Of a stretch of DNA of 64,000 nt, positions 47,951 to 61,000 are shown piece after piece. This stretch comes from Oscheius tipulae (Eukaryota > Nematoda > Chromadorea > Rhabditida > Rhabditidae). The notes beneath the pieces were generated by a model. The model was given only the letters and a program-made list of their open reading frames with translations, was not told where the DNA came from and did no database searches. The DNA lies in the NCBI GenBank assembly GCA_037178975.1, contig JASJZH010000006.1, forward strand, positions 9,424,001 to 9,488,000. The letters are read 5' to 3'. Position numbers and translations under genes: made by a program. Numbering within the stretch: position 1 is the stretch's first letter; each line of letters starts with the position of its first letter.

Positions 47951-47960
47951 TATATAAGAC
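47951..47960 (+). promoter_or_regulatory. TATA box with no clear gene
   Basis: TATATAAGAC is followed about 30 bp on by a pyrimidine-rich start region and about 75 bp on by an ATG (48034) that opens only 47 codons (MILFRLDQSYMVPWP...). The downstream gene is not resolved. Confidence 0.35.
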
Positions 47961-48263
47961 CGTCATTCGATATTTTAGCCTTCTCTCGCAATTTTCACTT
48001 CGTCCACCTCCAATTTAGGGTTTGTACATGATATTGTTCCGTCTAGACCAATCATACATGGTACCATGGCCGCTTCACACGGATACGAACATATTTGGTC
48101 CTCCCTATCTTTTCTGCACTGAGCATTTCACAACACGTCCGAACCACACGGATACTCGTTCTTCCTGGTAGCGATGACTCACGAGAGATTTTAGCGGACA
48201 GAGAGCAAATAATCTGACGTCGCTCCCTCTCTCGTTGGCTAGACTTTCCCATTGTTCATCGAA

Positions 48264-48273
48264 CTATAAAATC
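48264..48273 (+). promoter_or_regulatory. TATA box, probably of the PMP3-like gene
   Basis: CTATAAAATC about 350 bp upstream of the start codon. A long 5' UTR containing a (CT)n run at 48471-48493 would lie between. Confidence 0.45.
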
Positions 48274-48621
48274 CCCCTTTCAATTATTTGATTTTTTGAT
48301 TACAGAAGCACACATTTCCCGTGTGAATGTAATTGGAGCACTTCCCCCTAACCCTCTCCCCCCAGACACACCTGAATGCGTTCTGTTGCCTAGAGGAAGG
48401 CTAATCATTGTGAAATCTTAAAATCTACGACTGTTATCACGACCTTGTTTGGTTTCTGTTTTCCCTCAACTCTCTCTCTCTCTCTCTCTCTCTTGTGTTT
48501 GTTCCTGTTGATCGATTTCCGCGGTTGTTGTTTGGTAACCCGCGCTGGTTTCCCACCATCCTCTAGCACAGTCTCTTATTTTTTCGACTCTGCATTAAGG
48601 TTTCAGTATTGCTTCTTTGGT

Positions 48622-49040
48622 ATGTGCAAGGTTCTCTGGATTCTTCTTGCCTTCATCGTCCCCGTAAGTTTGCTCTTTGTCCAGAAATTAGACAAACAAC
48701 TGCAAAATGTTGTTTTAAGTGTTGAAAACGGAAATCTCTCTAAAGCTTTGTAATATGAAGGTTTAGTGGGATCCAGCTGCTCAAAACGTCTCAAGAATCT
48801 GTCAAGAAAGTATAACAATGGCAAAATTTGTCAGTTTCGGCATTGACATATTCTTAAAACAAAAAATTTGCTTGTTCTTCCTAACTCATGTTTCAGCCCA
48901 TCGCTGTCCTCTTCGATCAAGGATGCACTTGTGACTTCTGGATCAATCTACTGTTAACATGTCTCTTCTTCATTCCCGGAGTCATCCATGCTATTTATGT
49001 CATCATCTACTATGACAATAAGCGCCACGGATACTATTGA
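48622..49040 (+). CDS. PMP3/UPF0057 small membrane protein (61 aa)
   Basis: Two exons, 48622-48663 and 48897-49040, phase 0. The protein has the two-helix stress-induced hydrophobic peptide pattern: MCKVLWILLAFIVPPIAVLF, then a short polar CTCDFWINLLLTCLFFIPG and VIHAIYVIIYYDNKRHGYY. The motifs PPIAVxx, the central polar turn, LLTxLxxxPGxxHAxY and the length of about 55-65 residues are diagnostic. Family members sit in the plasma membrane and influence membrane potential and salt tolerance in fungi and plants; nematodes keep several copies. AATAAA is at 49095-49100. Confidence 0.95.
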
Positions 49041-52000
49041 ACTTATTCCTACAGGTTCTCTCTTTACACGACTGGTCGACAAATTTTTGGTTATAATAAA
49101 CATTGTCATGCCCTCAAAATGTTAGGGTTTCGGCAGAACTGGAAAAGAAGAGAGGATGAGTAGTTCATTTGTGTGGGTGCGACGGTTCTTTTTGGCCATT
49201 CGAAAAAGCTGTGTGCAATGGCCTGCGAAAAAGGCGGGAGCAGAAGGTTCTGTTTTGGGCGCAAAACACAAAACGTAATGCGATCACTTTTCTTGCAATC
49301 TTTGTCTCTCTGCCTCTGTATATTTTCTCTGTCTCTTTCTGTCCAGTGACAGATGTTCGAAACAATGAGCTCTACCTTAAGCATCTAAATTCGATTCCGC
49401 CCTCCTCCTCGTGTATGTGTTCCCCATGCTGACAACCCCAATTAGAGGCAGGGATTGTCTTCTGTTTGCACACTACACAGAGTCACACATAAATTGTTTA
49501 TTAATTGGTCGATTATAATTGCCCTTGTCTCCTAGAGCGGCTACAGTTTTTCTCTTTTGGCGGATTAAAGGCTGTGGTCCGAGATATAAACGACCTTGTC
49601 GGTCCCTTCCCCCCACATATACTATATGCGTTCTTTCACTCTCTTACCCCCAATCGTACAATCTCGTAATCTTTAGGTGGCCCTGTTTTGCTGTTCTGGT
49701 TCGTCACCCTCCCTCAGGTGGTCAAGTAAATAGCTTGGTACCTCTCTGCAAACGACCGTCCCCTGCAGGCAGAATGCTTCGAGGTGAGTGTGCGCGAAGG
49801 CAATCATGGACTTTTCTATTTACGGCCAGTAATTACAGGCGTAGGGGAGTTCAACTACAATACAGTGAACCCGCTTTGCTTATACAACCCTTCCGTTGAA
49901 TTCTGTTGTGTCTGATGACGAGGATAGGAGACAATCCTTTAATTGTAGAGAGTCAGTCTTGCGTTCACGCGTCTTCTGATGCCTGAGTCTACTAAGAACT
50001 GAAGTTGTCAGCTCTAGTTTTTTTCTTTCCACTTGATTGGCGTGTTTACCATGGCATTGTTCAAAAAACTTTCTGCCAATCTGACTACAAACCTCTCAGT
50101 TTTAAATATAAGTTGCCATCAATGTAACGTGAGATTAGCCGGCCAAGGATGCCTCTATGTGGCAGGTGAAGTGGTTTAGCTAACAGCTAACGTGAAGGCA
50201 TAATTGTTTCACGGTAACCGACTTGGAGGGGAGAGAGACCTGTCATCCTAGCCTATCCAGCTGACCGGCGACTATTGTTTCCTGAAGCCTACGGCACCAG
50301 GTGTTCTTTATTTGCCACAGACCTATATTAGCATATCTCGATTCGCTTCAATACAGTCACATACTAAACCGTTCGGTCAACTACACTTCTTGTTGGAAGA
50401 GACGAGAGAGCGTAGATCTGGCCGGTCGCATGAGGAGGTAATCCGTAAATGGCACGTCGTGTGTTCAAGCCAGACTCTCTCTCTCACTCTGGCAACACCG
50501 GCGTTCCTGCACTCCGTTTTTCAACAGTTGGCCCCCTTTGCCTCTCCGCCCCGAGCCGTTCTTACACTGGTGGCTTGATTAAAAACAGTCTGACAAAAAG
50601 TGCGCCCTACCCGATGTTCGCTTTAGTAGGTGAGTGATGAGTTTGTGTGGCCCCTTTTTGCTTCCAGCCGGGTTGACCCCGAGACGAGGCACAGCTCTTA
50701 TTTATCTTAGGCTCTGTGGCCCCCCCCCCCCCCCCGTATAGAGCGCAGATGGTTGGCCTCTGCCCTCAGCTTCCTCCAAAACACAGAGAAGGATGGCGAC
50801 AGCCGATCCAGCTGTATATAATGCTTGTCATTTGCTTGACCCCTAGGGCAATTGGTCAGTCCCGACAACATCTTTCTCTCATATTTCTTCCCTTTTAAAG
50901 ATTCCCGAGCCCGATTAAGCTCAGATGGGAACGGTCACCCCCTTTTTCTGTGTTTGGGCAAGCAGAGCGTCCATCCAGCACCAACTCAAACCACTTATCC
51001 GAGAGGAAAAAAGAGCCGTTCCGATGCTCGATCGTTCGATGCTCCACCATCCAAGATTACTACGGCTCATCTTAGGAATTCTAACCGTTTTCCGAAGGGT
51101 ATAGAATGAAACCAAGAGTTTAAACTCTCGCTGTGTATGATAGTGCACGGTCGTATACCTAATTTACACTGCGACTAAATTTGTCACCCCGATTTTGCCT
51201 AGTCAAAAATATAGTCTTGCTATATGCACCATATCCATCTCAGCAGTTCAACTTTCATAAATTTCTAAGAAGTGAAATAGATTTCATTACGTCAATCAAA
51301 CATGAACTTAACGAAACTAGAATTTAGGATACTGGATTTGTTTCGTGGACATGTCATTTTGAGATCAAAATTCTAAATTTACATTCAACTGAAAACGGGG
51401 ACACTTCTTTTGATCAAATCGAAATCGACGACAGTAAAAGTTCAAATATAAGCACCTAAAAATAGCCAGTTCTTCCTTTCTGGATCAGCACCAAATGCTG
51501 CGCTGACGTCTCTGTCTCATGGCTCAAATGAATTTCCATCTTAATATTTTCTGATATAAAATGAACTGAATTTTTTGAACAGACTTTTGCTGCTTGTAGA
51601 CAAATCCTTGAGCAACAATGCTAAGTGTGAGTAATACCTTCTAACCTTTCCACTTCTGCTTTTGCTTATTGTGGCCAGCGGCTGTCTCTATGAAAGGCCG
51701 CAATCCACAGCCTGACTAAGCGCGCGACGTCCCAGTTTGCCCTCCTTTGGTCATACTTATATGCTCTCAATGTCAAACCTTTTTCACTCTCTCTCTCTCT
51801 CTACCCTAACCACTCTACCAGGTTTAGTATGTTTGCCGTTGCCTAACCAGAATGTCAACTTGGATAAGACGACGGCTTTCGTACTGCGAGTCATTTGCAC
51901 AATCGCTGGTTCTACCCTACGAGTTTGAGCCTTGTGCATATGATGACACTACAGTCACGCTTCGAGGTATGTTTTTATTAACTTGCAACTCTTTTTGTAA

Positions 52001-55000
52001 CGTCCTCTCACCGTCATCCAGATCTCTTCATCATAACGTTTTCACGCAAGTAAATATGGGCTGGGCTCATCTTCCGGTTCTCTAGTGTCGCGTTCCTGCT
52101 CTCCTCGCACCAAACCGTGGCCCCCCTATCACTTTTTGAAATTTCTCCCCCGTTTGTCTATAAACTCGGCCATTGTTGACAAGGCTCTAAAAACAGCGGC
52201 TCCTGTTAAAAGTCCACTGGCTATTAGCCGTGAACAGCTGTCTCCAGTCCCTCTTAGTCATAAGCATCTCTCGGATTTTTGTCTTGTGAGAAATGAGGTG
52301 AGGAGAGGAGGGGGTAGCATTTGGTTGTGCCATGGGAATGACGATAATGTTTAGGCAATAAGTGAAGTGAATCAGTTTAAGAAAATGCCACTAGGCGGCA
52401 GCAAAGGGCATGTGGGTGGTCCAGAACACAGACACTTTCTCTCTCCTTCAGCCTTCCCTTTTCTCATTGCTGCCAGAAAACCGTCGGGCAGCACTTTTTT
52501 TCTGTACGCGTATCCAGTTTCTTGTTACAAATCCATGTGGGACAGTGACTATGATGAAGTATCTTGTCCTGGCTGTCCCTTCCGAGGGCTGCGATACAGC
52601 GTCTCTCCCCGTATGACCTCTTGTAAGTTCCCTGTCCACTACATTCCATTTATTGTTCCTTTTCCGGCCTATTGCGTCCGAAAAGGCTCGACACAATACC
52701 TCAATCGGAGGCATATTCCGAGCCGATTGATAGGATTTTGTCGCGCGCTCTCTCTCTTTTACTCTCATCACCGGATTATTGTACTTTTTCATCGTTCAGG
52801 TGTGACTGAAATCATTTTTCTTCCGAGTGTAACGTAGTCCAAGCACGGATTGATAGCATCTCATTAGCTAGCGCCTGAGGATGCAAAGGCGTCAAATATT
52901 AGCATACGGCCCCTTTTCGATCAGATCGTGATGTATCCATCATAAATGTGTGTTTATAATTGAGCCGATATTCAGCAGTCGTTTCTGAACGATAGAGGCG
53001 CGTGGTCTATACGTTCGAAACCGTCTTTATTCAAAATTTTAAACCAATTCAAATCTATAATGTATAATGTTCTAGCATAATTATTTTTCTCGCAAGGTTG
53101 TGATTCCGGGGAAGCTTTGTTTGTACACTTTTTACCCAGAACCGGACATGTTCGAAACCTGACGCTTGAAAACAAAGCTTATTTTTAAAATCTACATCAT
53201 TCTTAAGAGAAACAAAGTTTAGCTTAGCTTGTTGCTTGTTTCCACCTCATCGCGTCATTTCATGGAGTTTTTCTTATTCGTCTTGTCTCCCCCTTCCGCA
53301 CTCTCTCTTTGGCCTCCAGAAATCAGATGTGGCTCACGCTTAATTTGTAAAGCGGAGACCTGCTGACCAATTGTGGCCTCCCGTCTATCCTCGTTATCAC
53401 AGCCCGGCATCGGAGGAAATTGTGTTGTTCCTCGGGGCATAAAAAGAGAGGGGGGACGCACGGATTGGATCCGGGAGTGCTCTAGGGGCAAACCATGTTT
53501 TACGCACATACGCGCGTGTATATTCGCGTGTGTGTCACTCGGGAAGACCCCAAGATCTCTGTCTCGTAGTAGTCGCACATGCACAGGGAGACAGCTGCCT
53601 CACTATGTGCCGTAGCTGCTCTGGCTCTCGGACACCCACAACACACATACACATTTGCATTTCCACTTCAATGAACCCCTCTCTCTCGCGATCATAACCT
53701 TTAAAAGCATTTTTCTGGTTTCGGACTCATGGTGACCATTGTCCGCTCCTCGTTCTCCCCTTTTTTGGGCTGCCTCATTGCGCTTCGTCTTGACCAGTGC
53801 GTCCTCCAGGCTGTAGACAGGGCCATTCTGTATATCACCTATGATTTTTTTTCAAGATTTGCTTTCAAACCTATTCTCAACAGCTCAAACTGTCTCTCCC
53901 GTACCGTCGCATTCAAAGATTTTCCTGTACTATCCCGACATTCAAAGTCTCTCCCATCTCGAGAGCTCAAGAATCTATTCCATACTATCTAGACAGTCGT
54001 GATCTTTCCCTGTCGTCTGGACAACTAAATTGTTTCAGCAGTATTCTCTCGACTGTCAAAGACGCTTCCACATGGTCTCGTTCATGATTTTGCCATTCAC
54101 TGTCAAAAAAAGCAGCCACCTGCTACTCCTTGATGGCACTCCAATCATCTATCAAAGTCCCCGCCGCCCTACGGGCATGACCACGCTTTTTCCCACTCAT
54201 CAGTTGTCTCGTTTTTGCTGCAAACTTTGATAGACAGGATGCACTTTTGTCAGAAATTTGTTTCCTCCTCCTTCAGGGCGATGTTTTTAAAATGGGGACA
54301 GACAAAATATGTTGCCCTGTAAATGATACTTCTCTCTCGAACAAAGCAACAAGAAAAAGAGCCCGGGGAAAAGTTAAGATGCACCCCCTGTTAATGGTAC
54401 TATTAAACTTTATGGCCCTGGTCCCTGCCAGTTTATTCTGTTCGCGCTTTTCTCAGCAGCCCTGTGGGCAATCGTCAGCCACGATTATCACCCCAACAAA
54501 TGAGATGTTTATGTAAGTGCCCCCATACAGTCTCACGCGTTTTTCTACTACTGTTAAGCCGGTTTAGTCTCCGTCTTTATGGCTCTGGTTATGGTCAAAG
54601 AGATGTGTGACATTCTTCTCCGGACACCTATACTCCGATTCTTAGAGGCCAGATTGTGCGTCTTGCGTAACCACGTTCGTCTCTCTAATTAGCACCGCCG
54701 TAGTATTCCATTTACAATCCCGAGGGACAAATGGACTCTCGGTCCGCGCGTGTTCTGGCGCCACCCCGGCTCACCCTATCATTTACCTCCATGTCCTCTC
54801 ATCGCCTTCCCCGGTAATGGAATATGGCCTTGATTGCTCGGCTCAAATTACCAATACAACCTGGACCATGACTTGAGATCTAGACTGGTGCTAACACCAT
54901 TTTTTTGTGTCCATCCATTCTCTCCTATAAATCTTCCAGCGCCTGTTACGAGTTCGTTAAAATAGGGTGTCTCGGTGCCACGGACCTCATTCACCCTTTC

Positions 55001-55070
55001 TGCAGAGACCGAGTGGTGTTCGAGGCTGTGTAATGCGCGTTGATCGCGCAATCCAAAGACTTTCTAATTG
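49041..55070. other. Six kilobases without a supported gene
   Basis: Pyrimidine-rich DNA with many short open frames on the plus strand, rich in Ser, Leu, Pro and Phe, as expected from base composition alone. A 16-nt cytosine run lies at 50720-50735. A TATAAATC at about 54926 could be the promoter of the RhoGEF gene. Upstream non-coding exons of that gene may lie here. No RNA gene or mobile element recognised. Confidence 0.45.
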
Positions 55071-58000
55071 ATGGGACCACCGAGAGAACAGACTGGAACG
55101 GCAAAACCGACATTTTCAGGGTATCGAGCACGGAGAGAAGAGACACTACTGGTCAAAGAGACATCAGACTATGAGAATGGCTGCGAGATGAGTGTTGTGG
55201 CAATGCTTCAGAGATCATCCATGTCCGTTTTTGCTCCCTTCATTGGGTTCAATTTGTCATTTTTCAGCTCTCCAGACACGTCGTCAATTGGCGACATCTC
55301 GAACGGCAGCACTTTAAGGGACACCACACCCTGTGCCGACTATGACCGTGATACTACTCCGGCGCCGGTCACCTACACTCCAGTCTTGAGGAGAAAACAC
55401 AGCCGGGCGAGCCATCTGAGGAGAAACTACCGGTAAGGGCCTTAGTCTGCTTGACTCATAAGGGAGATTACAAACAGTGACTAATTGGTCGCCTACTCTC
55501 TGCTCCTCTAAAAATTATTCACGAAAAATTAGCCTGTTTAATCAACAATCGAAGCAAAATGTCATCACTGTTTCCATTTTTGGAAAAACATGGTCCATAT
55601 CATTGCCCGTCACTGATCGTGCCCGCTTTTCTCTCTTTCAAAGCTTTCTTGCAAATTCACTCAACTTTTCCAAATGATACCTGATTTTAATGTGGAAATC
55701 ACTACCTATCTTACATATCTGCATCATTTCCAAGACAAAAAGATGGTATTCAAGCCAAAAACTTGCAGAGTACTTAGTGTTTGCACCTTAAACTGGTCCT
55801 GCAACGAAAGATATCTTCTCCGATGATGATCACATTTTTGAGCAATCTACCCTACGTCAAGAAATCGAAAAGCGACTTTTGTAAAATTTGAAAATTATGG
55901 TTTTCGTATAGCATAGTACCATTTCCAATTTCTCACAGCCTTTCCAAAATTGGAACTTCAATTCCATAGTTGCTAGGATATACGCTTCTCATTTCTTTTC
56001 CTTCTCCGTTCATAGTTATTATATTTCACTTCTGTGACCGTGCCCGCTGTTGCAAAAAAATAATAAGAAGTGATTGGCGCTCTGCTTTGATGGGACAGCC
56101 ATCTAGTCCAAGTATGAGAGCTTCATGTATGAGCTTTTTGAGACGACTGAAGGCAAGGTAAAGATGGCTTTCTCTTGGTCCGTTTTGACAAATTTATTGT
56201 AGAATCATCGCTCCGGACGAGTCCTTACTCATTTTGCAACAACATTCGGCTCCGACGGACCAACAGAAAAAGAACAAACTTCTGAGGCGGAAAAGCACAA
56301 AGAAAGAGAACGAGATATTGCCGTAAGTTGTAGAAAGATAAAGTCACAGAGACAAGAAGACAGAGAGACAGACAGAGAAACAGGAATAGATAGAGGCCAA
56401 GTTAATACGGTAGAGACATCGCATTAACCTTGGCCAAGAGTCGTTTTTCTTGTGTAGATCGTCAGCTAATTTGAATAATACACTGAGAAAGACATGTCTT
56501 CCTCAGACGCTCAATACATGAGTGGCGCCGCTTTGGCATACTTACTGGTTCACATTTCAGACGGCCTATGGTAATCACTCCGCCAGTTCTCCTCAATCGA
56601 ACACAGTCGTGTAACATGTGCAGCCGTGAAATCATCAGGTGAGTGACTGCCTTCTAAGCATGTTAATTCCTATGTATAGTTGATATAGCACTGTTTTATA
56701 AATTGGTAGATCGGAAAACCGCGAACCTTTTGGAAAGCCCTTGAGTTGAAATGTAACCGTGAGTTTAACCAGTTTTTTTTCGGAAAATTATCGCTTGATT
56801 AATAGAGATCATAAAATTTGTTTTCTCTTGCTGGGTCTCGAAACATTCTCCCACGATATCTCTGCTGATCTTCAAAAACAGTTTTACAAAGGAAAAGGTT
56901 AGGAAAGCAGATTAAAACATGGTCTTGATGCGATATTTGTCATAGCTGGAGAAATGAAGCAATCGTAGGAAGACAACCAAGTTTTTGATCATGTCCGTCC
57001 AGAAATCGTCGTATATTATTGTCCTATAGCATCCGCTGTCTCCCGGCTTCCATGTATCACGAATACGCTCCGTCACTCTCTGCCCTGAATAGCTTTTTTG
57101 GCTGTCCACGCACATTGCGCCCATTCCATTCAGCACATTCGGTTCTCTCTCCCAACCTTTGTGTAGAGATCGCAAAGGTATAACGGTCTCTCGTTCTCTT
57201 ACAGCTGTTCGTTTAACCAACGTACCTAGGCAAACATATAGTATTTTACGTATCGCGAAAAGTGTATGTTTTTTCGATTTTCTTGCGTAGAAGTACTTGG
57301 AAGACACTTCATCATAAGTTTTTGTTTTGCGGCTTTGAAACCTGATACTGGTCAACTTGGAGCAACTGTTAGCCCCTAGGATATGTGTACTTTTCAGGTG
57401 TTCCGACCGTAAACAAAATGGGTTAGCGATTTGTTTTGATATAAATCACTTTCCCCATTAGTCAGCCCAGTAGAACCAAATCCCTCGGTCCAGTTTTTGT
57501 TGGGGGCCTCCTATCTACTGATCTCGTTAGTTTTGCAGAAGCCGGAAACGCGTGTTTACTCATAGAGTTTTGTCAGGGGTTCATGGCAGTTTACTAACCA
57601 GGCTAAGCTGGAATAATCTGTAAAGCAGTGATTGATTTTTACGCCCCGAGAGAGAGAGCTCTGCCCGATCACTCGTTGAAATATGATCTCACAAGTATTC
57701 AAGTCAGAGCAAGTTTCGATGCTCACCACGTTTTTCTTGCCTGTTATTGTTGTTTCCACGGAAACAACAATAACAGGCAAGAAAACTAAGGATTCAGCAT
57801 GTTGTGGACAGCACACAATTTCTGTATGTCAACCACACAACTGTCACGTCTGTCAGTATGCAGCATCTATCATATTCAATTTGTCCAGTTCTGACACTGT
57901 CTCGGTCAAGTTGTCCCCTCTCTACGTGTCTCTGTCAATCTTCCGTCATCTTTCTTTGTTTCTGTTTCTATAGTCACGGTATCTTGCCATGTCTATGTAA

Positions 58001-61000
58001 AACATTCGTACTTTTATAGAAGAAATCTTTTGTAGGGACCGCACTTTCGATATTTGGGTGTAGAGAATACCAGTAGGCAACCAAAAAAAGGATTTCTGTA
58101 TTGTTGAAGCGCGCGTCATTAATCTCACACGATATTTACGAGGTGAGACTTGGGTTGTTCGGGTTAGCTATTCGTTTAGCCGCCAAGGTCTTCACAGACA
58201 GATATAATCTACGTTAGCCTTTCAAAATTTTCTCCATTCCCCACAGGTCGCTCTTCCGGCTGAGCCTGCTCCATCGCCTTTCGACTTTCTCCTCTTGCGA
58301 AAAAATAGTAGTCCTATCAGCAATCATTCCTCTGTCATAGTTGTCCAATGGCCGGAGGGCTTCTGATGACCTCAATGCAGGGAGGGTGGTCCCCGCTAAA
58401 TGCCATCATTCAGCGGCTACCTCCTTCCGTCCACCATGAACACTATTTCAGTGGTCATCGGAGACGGCGATTCTCTGCATTGTGCCTGTTTACGTGTGAA
58501 TTGCGCTGACCGACCGAGTTGCAAGAGTGCATAGGGCCAAACCCATTGACGCCACCCGTGGAGGTTAACTTTCTAATGCGGCGGAGGTGTCAGATTGTTA
58601 TAACCGCATAACGGCTCAAATCCAAGTGATTCTTCCGTTTTTGTCTTTCTCTCACGTCACTCCAGTCTCTTTACCATATGAAATCTAGTAGCCAAGCCGT
58701 TTACAAGTCTAATTTTACCTGCCTTCACTTGTGTCCCTCTCTCTGATTAGTTTCATTGCCACCAAACCTGTCGGCATTCTCGCCTCGTCTTTCAAAGTAC
58801 AATCGCTCTTTCTTTCCCCACAAATTGTTGCCTTGTAGTTACAAACTTAGAACCGGGTGCCAAAGTGATTGTCTATCATCCGCGCCGCTAATCACTATCA
58901 TTGGTGCGAAGTCGAAGGACGAGGTCGTTCTGGGGCCTAACCAGTTCGATATCCTCTACAAAGTATTTGCCTTTGAGGCTGGCTCCTCCTTCTGACCACA
59001 CCCTTCCCTCCTCATGTCCCAGTTTCTGATCTTTGGAGTCTCTGTGTCTGAGATTGTAAAGCAATTTTCTCCTCGCGGTGGTCCTAAGACCCCTACTAAT
59101 CTTTCGACCGTTTGTGTGGATCATTTATGGATAACCTGTATGAACAGTCGTCCCCGTCCTTCCATTTTCGACACAAAGACGCGTTCGCTTAAACAAGACC
59201 ATCTGCATATAGTTTTTTTTTGCGCTGATCCGCCCTCACACCCCAGGCTCGTATCCCTATTAGTTCAACGCATGTCTGACCCTGGCAGTACATTCACATA
59301 TTTCTTTTCAATAAGGATGAGTTTCATAAGGTGAATAGGCATTGAAGGAGCGCTACAATAGCATTCCGTGGGCTTCCGATCGCAGCGAAAAGTTGCGGCA
59401 CATGATTTTCATCGCACGTTTAGAGGTGCAAAAAAGCGTGAAGAATGCATGCGCGGTTGTGTAAAATCCCGTGTTCGGATGTCACAGTCTCTTTCTCTCT
59501 CTCTTGTAACACATTGACTTTAAACGAATGAGTCTAATACTAGGGCGGCGAGGCCATATAAGTCGTTTCTTTTCTCTAGCGCACACATACAAAACCATTT
59601 CATTTGCATCCTCCGTTAACTCAGAGGGGCGACGTTCAAGCTGTGTTCTTTTGTAAGAGGTCAGCTGCCAAATGTACAGTCTCTCTCCATCCCAATTCCT
59701 CCTGTTGTTGACAGTGCACACCTCAAGACCCCCTCTTCAGAACCTATTCACATAACACTTTTGCAGTCAGCCGTCGCCCGATGAGCCCATGTCTCCGACG
59801 GCCATCACGAGTCCTAATCGACTGTCAAGTGAGGAAGAAGCAGCTCGTCTCTCGTTGATCTCGTCATCTACCGGCTACAGTTCGGCTAGATCGTCTCTGC
59901 GCTCATCCGATGGTGGAGATGAGGGAAATAATCGTGATTCTGGTGTGGGAAGGTTAGTTTTCCAAATATAGTTTTCGATAGAGCGCGTTTGCATTTTGTT
60001 AGTAAAGATCAGCTTAACAAAAGTCTAAGATTAGGATCACAGTTTGTTTTGTGCGACGGGTTCCAAATTTATACTGTTCCAGCTGTGTCCTATCACTCTC
60101 CTCGGGTCGTCACAAGAATGGCAGTACTACAAGTCAACTGGACCGGATAGCCATTGAGCTCGTGGATACGGAACGCACTTATGTCAACGACTTGAACGAC
60201 GTTATCCAGGTAATTGGAACAGTACCATAGATCGGAACAATTCCTCGTTTTTCAGGGCTACTTGAACTTTTTGGTGGATCGCCGCGAGGAACTTCAAGTG
60301 ACTCTGGATGATGTTTCTTCACTCTTCGGGTGCATTGAACGAATCTATCTGTTTAATAGCCGACTCTACCATCAGCTAGACAGAGCACAGTTGGATTGCA
60401 TCAAAATAGCATCCTGTTTCATTGACAATGTCGGGAAGTTCGAGGATTACATTGCTTACTGCACCAATTATCACAAGTGAGGACACTAATAATTGTAGTT
60501 AAATTTGTTGTGGGATGCTGGGAGCCTTGACTTTGCTTCAACAACAGGCCGGAGTAGCTGCTGTTTTGAGTGAAAGACAACAGTTCCTTGGTCATGCTCT
60601 TCCTCTTTCTTCCTACCTTCTAAAGCCAGTTCAGCGGATTTTGAAGTATCATCTGTTCATTGAGGTATGTTACTTACATCTTCGAGATCTCCATGCATAA
60701 ATCAAAAATATTTGCGCACTAATATAGACGAATATCTGCTAGAGAATATAAACAAAAATTGTCGAGAAACGTTCATTTTTTGAAGCGTGCTAAGAGAGCA
60801 CGGTAGGGGCATATTTCAGTGAGTTCGCTAAGGTAGTACAGGAAAGAAATCAGATCTTTTTCCTGCTTCAGGTCCATATGCTGCAGCGCTTATTGCCCTC
60901 CTTGCATGCTCCAATGGTACGGGCGGCTCAGTCCTATTTTTCTCTTCTGTAGAAGAAATGTCGTTTTAGATATGCGGCAGGGATTACACTCCGAGTATTT

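Noticed and set aside
50720-50735. Cytosine run as a functional G-quadruplex or switch
   Set aside because: Only a 16-nt homopolymer; its length may be a sequencing artefact and no context supports a role.
49519-52837. Several plus-strand frames of 60-156 codons
   Set aside because: Ser/Leu/Pro/Phe-rich translations are what pyrimidine-rich DNA gives; no domains, no phase-linked exons, no poly(A) signals.
60880-60915. Extra RhoGEF exon after ctgcttcag (VHMLQRLLPS)
   Set aside because: Joining directly from FIE to NMLKNL at 61004 keeps phase and matches the DH domain; the extra exon would put the following block out of phase.
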